Source: Cladorrhinum sp. PSN259 (taxonomy: Eukaryota; Ascomycota; Sordariomycetes; Sordariales; Podosporaceae). From it: a stretch of 64,000 nt of DNA. The stretch spans positions 62,001 through 126,000 of the forward strand of contig MU867126.1 in NCBI GenBank assembly GCA_033725935.1, read 5' to 3'. The notes under the pieces were generated by a model, which was not told the origin of the DNA, did no database searches, and saw only the letters and a list, made by a program, of their open reading frames with translations. A program made the translations under genes and the position numbers. Positions 57,484 to 64,000 of the stretch are shown here, piece by piece. The first letter of the stretch is position 1, and each line of letters starts with the position of its first letter.

Positions 57484-60400
57484 ATGAAAGCGACCGGAAA
57501 TCGAAATCTTGACGGCGACACCATCAGGAGAGCAGCCGCTCAACTCTCAAACTCCGCCTCACTCACACACCTCGCCAACCTCGCCGTTAACGCAATGCCT
57601 CCAGAGACACGGGTGGCTCCGTCAGTTTGTACGTATGCCTTCATCTTAGACACATCACCATGTGCTTAAATTTCGCCACACTTTTCCTTTCCTTAATGTC
57701 TGACTAGTTGGGTAGCATATTACACAATGAAGACATCTAATTTGATGCCGGCAGTGACGCCTCAGGCTCATGGTCACTCTCGCACCCCTTCTCAGCCTTT
57801 CTTTGGTCCCAAGTCCACAAATACACCATTATCATCACCACGAGTACCCTTCTCTGTTGGTCAGCAATGTCCACCAAAATCCTCACCAAATGCAAGCCGT
57901 GGGGATGCACGAACACCAAGTCCAAACTACTTTGGCATCGCCATCGAAGCGACCCATGCCGACCCTGGTGACACGGCACTGCTGCCCCAGGACAACTGGG
58001 GTTCTCCAACCTCCTCAGTCAAGTCATTCGTTGCGGCATTACCAAAGCAGCTTCCCCTGGACGCCAATCCTGAGTTCGAGGCCTTCAGAAGGCAGATCGA
58101 TGCCAGTCGGGGTAAGGGAGGGTTCAATCTATCTACCGGCCACTTCAACATTACCAGTAGTGGCCCATTTACACCATCAATATCGGGTGCTCCAACTTTA
58201 CAGCGCCCATGTCCACCAAGGTGGCATACACACGGAAGCGACACATTGGAGAATTCATCAAGTCGATCTTCTAGTCTTGGGCTTGGGCAAGTCAACTCCA
58301 AAAACACATCGGGACCAACATCCGGCAGTCTGCCAGAATCCCATCGTGGCGCGATTGGCTCCTGCAAACCCTTACAACCGTTGGTTATGCCGCCGTCACC
58401 ATTCACGGCACCGCCTCAATGGAAGTCTCCTAATCCGACCATCGTTTTCCCGGTAGGCGGGCCGGCTGTCCGCCCTTCTCCAACACCATCGCCGACTATC
58501 CGCAGCCAGACCGGGAGCCCCTTTGCACCTCAAACATCAGGTCCAGATAATGCCATGATGATGCCTCCGTCTGACCTAAAGAGTCTCCTGGAAAAGAATC
58601 ATGGCGCCGATGTGTTGCTTCTAGACATCAGAGTTTCCCCTCAATATGCGCAAGCTCGTGTCAGAGGAGCACTGAATCTCTGCATCCCGACTACGTTGCT
58701 GAAGCGTGCAACTTTCACTCTACAAAAGCTCCAACAGACGTTCCAGGCAAACCAAGATCAAGACAAATTCGCCAACTGGCGCAAGGCAACTCATCTTGTA
58801 GTCTACGATGCTTCCTCAGCGGACCACCGCGACGCGACTTCGGCCCTGAACATGATCAAGAAATTTACCAACGAAGGCTATTCCGGCTCTGCTAGCGTAT
58901 TACGTGGAGGCTTCAATATGTTTGCATCGTTGTATCCCAGCTTGATCGACCAGTCTTCCACTGCACCAGCGCCAAGTTTGTCTCTTGTGGGTTCCGCGGG
59001 CGGCGGATTGCTGTCGAGCGTCCCGCCTGTGATTGGTGGCGTTTTATTGCCTCAGACAGCTGATAAAGCAGACCCGTTCTTCAGCAATATCCGCCAAAAC
59101 CAAGATTTGGTGGATGGTGTTGGGCAAATGGACGTTGCTGTGCCCCCTGGGCTCGAGAAGAATCGCATGCCACAATGGTTACGGGAGGCAACCGAGGCAG
59201 AAGATCATGGCAAGCAGGTCTCGGACAAGTTCCTGAGAATTGAACTTACTGAGCAGTCTAGGATGAAGGATGCCTACTCTGCGTTCAATGCCAGCAACAT
59301 CAAGACAGCGCCGAAAGAAGAGAAGGTTCAGCTGTCTGGCATTGAGAAGGGAGTGAAGAACAGGTACAAGGATATTCTTCCCTTTGAGCACGCTCGAGTG
59401 AAGCTTCTTGGACGTCCTGAGGGAACTTGTGACTACGTCAACGCAAGCCACATTAGGGCGAAGAGCAGCTATAAGCGATACATTGCCAGCCAGGGTCCTC
59501 TTCCGGCCACTTTCGATGACTTTTGGTCTGTCGTTTGGGACAACGACGTCAGGGTTATCGTCATGTTGACTGCCGAATCTGAAGGAGGCCAGCTCAAGTG
59601 CCATCCCTACTGGAAGGGGAGATCGTTCGGATCTATCCGTCTCCGGGCGCTGTCGGAGAAGAAGGTATCGCTCGACATCGACAAACATCGCACTGGTTCT
59701 ATCCCGGGATCCTCGGCCCCTGCCAAAGCGGCCGAGTCTAGTCGTCGGCGTGCCAACACAACGACAACCCTCCCTCAGAATGGGCCGGGTTCCGCCCATT
59801 CAAACACAGCACCTCAGGCAAATGGGACTCCCGCAGAGACACCCTACGTTACGATCCGCAAGTTCGCTCTCAGCCATAGCGCTCATCCTTTCGCCCCAAT
59901 CCGCGAAATCACCCATCTCCACTATACCTCCTGGCCCGATTTTGGTGCCCCAGCTCAGCCCAGCCATCTCCTCGCCCTCGTCGAACTGGCCAACGTCATG
60001 CAGCGCACCTCCCTCCCAACCGAGAGCTCGGTGATGGCTCAGCCTACCATGAACGGCACAACAACATCTACCTACTTCGACCCGGATGGTAGCCCAACCA
60101 CGACGCTCAGGCGAGGAGACAGTCTCTATGGATCTGGACGCAACTCTTACGAAGCTCCCGAACCCAACGAGCACGCCAGGCCAATGCTCGTACACTGTTC
60201 GGCTGGTTGCGGAAGGACTGGTGCGTTCTGCACGGTGGATAGCGTGATTGACATGCTCAAACGTCAGAGAATGCATAAAAAGATGGCCGACTCTTCAAAC
60301 ACGCGGAGATCTAATTCTAATAAGAGAAGTGAAAGCGAGAGCGAGGAGGAGATTGAGGACGACCGATCCGTGAAGCGACCTGCCTTGCTTAGCAAGAAGA

Positions 60401-60741
60401 ACAGGGACAGAGATGGAGATGGGGACATCGTCATGGATGAGAGTGCATTGCTGCGGCGGCTTTCTGAAGGCTCATCAAATGGGAGTATTTTCCCGGCTGT
60501 CCAGCTCGGCGATGTGGAACTCGACACGAGCTGGTTGGATGACGAGAACATGGATCTGATTGCTAGAACGGTTGAGGAGTTTCGTGGCCAGAGACTGAGC
60601 ATGGTGCAGAGCTTGAGACAGTTCGTCCTCTGTTATGAAACTGTGCTGGAGTGGATCGCCCGGGTTGATGAGTATGGCAGTGGTGCTGCTGGTGCGTTGC
60701 TGAAGGGCAGCAGGGGAAGGAGCGGAAGTCTTGCTCTTTAA
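57484..60741 (+). CDS. Rhodanese-domain protein tyrosine phosphatase (Pyp1/Pyp2-like)
   Basis: Exons 57484-57628 and 57716-60741 encode about 1056 residues; an in-frame ATG at 57463 would add seven. The intron has a GTACGT donor and joins as APSVSYYTMKTSNLM. The first 280 residues are Ser/Pro-rich and probably phosphorylated. A rhodanese/Cdc25-like domain follows (MPPSDLKSLLEKNHGADVLLLDIR, ASVLRGGFNMF); its active-loop Cys seems absent, so it may bind rather than catalyse. The PTP domain runs from NRYKDILPFEHARVKL and includes YINASHI-like DYVNASHI, the WPD loop YTSWPDFGAP (about D790) and the active site VHCSAGCGRTG (C876). An acidic insertion precedes the last helix. Fission-yeast Pyp1 and Pyp2, with this architecture, dephosphorylate stress MAP kinases; the same role is likely here. 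Confidence 0.9.
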
Positions 60742-61701
60742 ATAAAGGCGCATTTGTCCTTTTCTTTTGGATGCGAGGGAAGTAATACGATAAGGGGCAT
60801 GAACTGGAGGAAGATTTGTTTTGCGTGAGTAAGGGAAGGAAAGGGAAAGCATCATTATGACATGTTTTTTTTCGTGGTGTTGGGGGGAAAATCATTATCC
60901 CGTTCGTTTTCTTCATTTCTTTTCGTTCTTACTTGTTTTTATATTCTCTCGTTTTGGTGTTGTTCTTTTGTTGTTTGATTAAAGGCTTTGCTGGTGCAAC
61001 TGCATATATATATATATATATACACATCATACATGGATGGTCGGGCATGGGATGGAAATGGGGTGGGCGAAACAAACATACCCAGACATTGCATGGAAAC
61101 CGGAGTTTCGTGTATGGTATTGCTTTCGTTTCTACTTTTCTTCTTCTTTTTTTAACTCTTTTGGTGAGGAAATTATGGTCGGTATTTGGTGGTATGACGA
61201 TGACGGAAAGACAAGGGAAAGAAATTATTCTTATTAAGTGCATTATTACTATGTTTTTATTGCATGAAGGAAGACAAGAAGAAAGACAGGAAGATGTACA
61301 AAGACAGAAGAGTAGGTAGTTGTCCAGCATTAAAGAAGGAGTTACAGAATATTTTTTATATGAAGTATTTGATACATGACTGTGTTTTGTTGATGATGGG
61401 AGCGTGTTCGTATGTACATACATGCAGTGAGAACTGGAAAGGAAGTGAAGGGGGGAAAAGTGTGAACATGTAAAGCTACCTCAACTGCCTGTGTTTGATT
61501 GATCCTTAAATACGTCGTCAAACCCACCATTGTACACTTGTATTTTGCACCAGTACAGTACAGTACAGTATTGCATTGTCTCAAGATTGTAGATGACCTG
61601 TGCTCCTCTGTTTGTCCCATTACCGTGCTTTCTCAAAACACCAAGGTATACGGGTCCTGTTTCATCTAAAGGTTCGGTATGCCTACCTACCTACCTCTCC
61701 A

Positions 61702-61739
<38 letters not shown>

Positions 61740-62196
61740 ACAGTGGGTGGACACCGAGCGAGAACCATCAGAGGAAGATGGACGTCGACTTTTGCGGAAA
61801 GGACTTTCCCTAAATACAAAAGTATTTTGTGAGCATTGTATGTGCATGACGTTACTTGGGGATTGTATATGATATAGCAGAATATCCAGACGATGAAGTA
61901 TTCCGCCCATATCTAGAGGCGACCAAGTGAGTAGAGTAGGTACACTCCTGAGGGTTGGCTTGACCGCAGAAGATATCCAGAGCGAATAAGACGCCGAGCA
62001 CAGTATTACGATCAGTTCAAACCAGAGCAGCAGCTTTGATCTATAATCATTCAACTTGGTCATTTTATTACCCACATGATTCGAGTATCATACATCACAG
62101 GCACATCAAAATTGTAGAACCTGTGTTCTGCACCAGTGCTTAAAGTCATTTTCTATTCCATTCCACGTGCCCAAACAACCACAGGATACAAAAAAA
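60742..62196. other. Convergent spacer, 1.45 kb, with microsatellites
   Basis: The 3' flanks of the phosphatase and rpt6 meet here. It holds a TA repeat (61005-61022) and a CT repeat (61706-61738). No gene is recognised. Confidence 0.6.
61706..61738 (+). repeat. (CT)n microsatellite
   Basis: About sixteen CT dinucleotides preceded by CTAC/CTAT-type tetranucleotides. Confidence 0.95.
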
Positions 62197-63433
62197 CTAA
62201 CGCCAGAGCTTGGCAAGAGAAACCTCCTTATCATCGTGCTTGTTGAGAATCTTGGCCGTGGCTAGCTCGAAATCCTCCTGCGTAACATGCACACGCCGCT
62301 CACGAAGCGCGTACATACCTGCTTCAGTGCACACGCCCTTGAGCTCGGCACCGGAGCATCCATTCATCTTCTCGGCAATCTTTGTAAGGTTGATACCACG
62401 GGTAAGGTTCATCTTTCGGCTGTGAATGCGGAGAATGTCGGCACGAGCCTCAACACTCGGAGGAGGGAACTCGATCTTGCGATCAATACGTCCTGGACGA
62501 AGCAGCGCAGGGTCGAGAATATCGAGACGATTCGTGGCCATAATAACTTTGATGTTCTTGGTGGGCTCGAAACCGTCGAGCTGGTTGAGAAGCTCCAACA
62601 TGGTGCGCTGAACTTCTGAGTCGCCACCTGAGGAACCCTCAACACGGGACGAACCAATGGAATCGATTTCATCCATGAAGATGATGCTGGGCGCGTGCTC
62701 TCGTGCCATAATGAACAGCTCGCGCACCATGCGACTACCCTCACCGATATACTTTTGTACCAACTCGGAACCAGAGACACGGATGAACTTGCAGTCGGTA
62801 TGATGCGCCACCGCTCGGGCCAATAATGTCTTGCCGGTACCAGGAGGACCGTAGAGCAGGACACCCTTTGGCTGTGCGATACCGAGGGACTCGAATAGTT
62901 CTGGGTGTTTAAGGCCGAGCTCGATGACTTCCTTGATCTCCTTGATTTGTTGATCCAAACCACCAATCATGTCGTAGGTACTGTCTGGAACCTTCTCGAC
63001 CATCATGAGGGATACCAGTGGGTCAACGGATGAGGGGAGCATCTTTTCGAGTTTGTAAGAGTCCGACAGGAGCGTTACGCGCTTGCCTGGTGTGAGCTTG
63101 GCAATGTCGACCGAGTCGGCGATGTCGACGACTAGCAAACGAAAGGTGGCAGGTTAGCAATGCAGAAGGGCAGTGGATTTGCTTTCGAGATGGCATACCG
63201 TATTTGCCCTCGGGGTGTACCTTGACAAGAACTTTCTTGGTACCCATCACCTTCACAACTTCGCCGACATATGAACCAGGCTGCTGCAACAGGCCCAATT
63301 CTTCTCTAAGAAGGCGTACTCGAGAATTGTAGTCATTGCGCTGAGCTTCGAGACGACGGAGAACGGCTTGACCCTTGAGGATCTCGAGTTGCATCGCCTC
63401 GATCTTGTTGTGATAGTAGTTGTCGAGCGCCAT
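62197..63433 (-). CDS. rpt6: 26S proteasome regulatory ATPase Rpt6 (subunit 8)
   Basis: Exons 63433-63199 and 63131-62197 (minus strand) encode 389 residues; intron 63132-63198 (GTATGC donor, CTAG acceptor) joins HPEGKY to VVDIADSVDI. It is one of six AAA ATPases of the 19S base that unfold ubiquitinated substrates. The N-terminal coiled coil (IEAMQLEILKGQAVLRRLEAQRND) is followed by an OB-fold region and the AAA module: Walker A GPPGTGKT, pore loop SELVQKYIGEG, Walker B IIFMDEIDSIG, and the arginine-finger region LLRPGRIDRKIEFP. The C-terminal sequence and length match Rpt6/Sug1 rather than the other Rpt subunits (SGSELVQKYIGEGSRMVREL). The start in a GCCATGG context is well supported. Confidence 0.97.
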
Positions 63434-64000
63434 GGTGACGGGGGGTGGTGGATGTGGATGGCGGGGTGTGGTGTTTGGGAGGTGAATCGTTGATTGACAC
63501 TTTGGCCGCCTTGGAGTTTAGGGATAATGGATGATAACTGCAGCGCTCAAATGTTTTGATGCAGCTTGGTATTCGTCGAGATCCGAATGCGAGAGGGTGT
63601 TCTCGACGCTTCGCGGGTCAATACCAGGGACTGTTTGGGGGATGTTGATTTGGAATTTGGTTGCTCAGAAGCCAGCTGCACACGCCGCAGTGAAGGTCAT
63701 GGAAGGCAGCTCAGGTCAACGCAATGCGCCGAGCTGCCAATGCCTGATGCCAAGACCATTTTAGCAGTGCTTTCTACGGTCTGTGCTTTCGAGAAAGGCG
63801 AGACACACGTGACTTACACGACGAGAGACCGTTCTCGCTCAGCTGCTTAAGTAATCCTGAAGTAAACTTTAGCAGTGGATTCGGGATGCCGGTGTGATGT
63901 CACCGCCAAGATATCAAGAACAGCACCCTTGTAACACTCAAATCAACATTCTGAAGGTTTTAAGCACTTTTTCTGCAACTTCTCGAGATTTCGACGCGAG
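63434..64000. other. Upstream region of rpt6, 0.57 kb
   Basis: This is promoter sequence of rpt6; no gene is recognised before the window ends. Confidence 0.5.

Noticed and set aside
1..64000. CRISPR arrays, bacterial operons, rRNA genes
   Set aside because: No regularly spaced repeat array, ribosome-binding-site pattern or rRNA-like sequence was seen; the gene structures are eukaryotic.

Overview
The window is nuclear DNA from a filamentous ascomycete (Pezizomycotina). Most genes have one to nine short introns of about 45-100 nt with GTAAGT/GTATGT donors, CTRAC branch points and YAG acceptors. The gene content fits Sordariomycetes, possibly Sordariales: a PRO11/HAM-3-type striatin, a class I hydrophobin, a cellobiose-dehydrogenase-like flavoenzyme, a HeLo-like domain protein, and a repeat-rich, TA-rich stretch holding an LTR element. 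The species cannot be fixed from sequence alone.

Layout. 1-9 kb: the 3' part of a secreted subtilase, a pepsin-like aspartic protease and a POT peptide transporter, together a nutrient-nitrogen set (protein to peptides to uptake). 9.6-17.4 kb: conserved housekeeping genes (striatin, Pho88/Snd3, Rad14/XPA) and one unrecognised protein. 19-21.4 kb: a ten-exon AA3_1-type flavodehydrogenase. 22-29.5 kb: an accessory island with an intronless 1146-aa protein that joins an Mre11/SbcD-type nuclease to a Rad50/SbcC-type ATPase, a decayed Hsp70-like gene, and a stand-alone HeLo-like domain protein. 29.8-30.2 kb: a class I hydrophobin. 30.3-40.7 kb: gene-poor sequence with an intron-containing tRNA-Gln, a 39-residue putative zinc-ribbon gene, an intronless APH-like kinase, a hairpin cluster and a complete non-autonomous LTR retroelement (two LTRs, 5-bp target duplication). 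40.7-46.1 kb: GNAT-like protein, tRNA-Thr, secreted DUF1996 protein and a secreted amidase-signature enzyme. 47-64 kb: conserved genes again (EDC4-like decapping scaffold, a small membrane protein, a rhodanese-PTP phosphatase and proteasome subunit Rpt6).

The main candidate for something undescribed is the single-chain nuclease-ATPase at 22.2-25.6 kb. All its metal-site and ATPase motifs are present, but it lacks a CxxC zinc hook and has a hydrophobic segment where the coiled-coil apex should be. Other points worth attention are three introns that fit only as GC-AG introns (two in the amidase gene), the tiny zinc-ribbon gene with its own TATA box, and the LTR element with an internal 108-bp tandem repeat.
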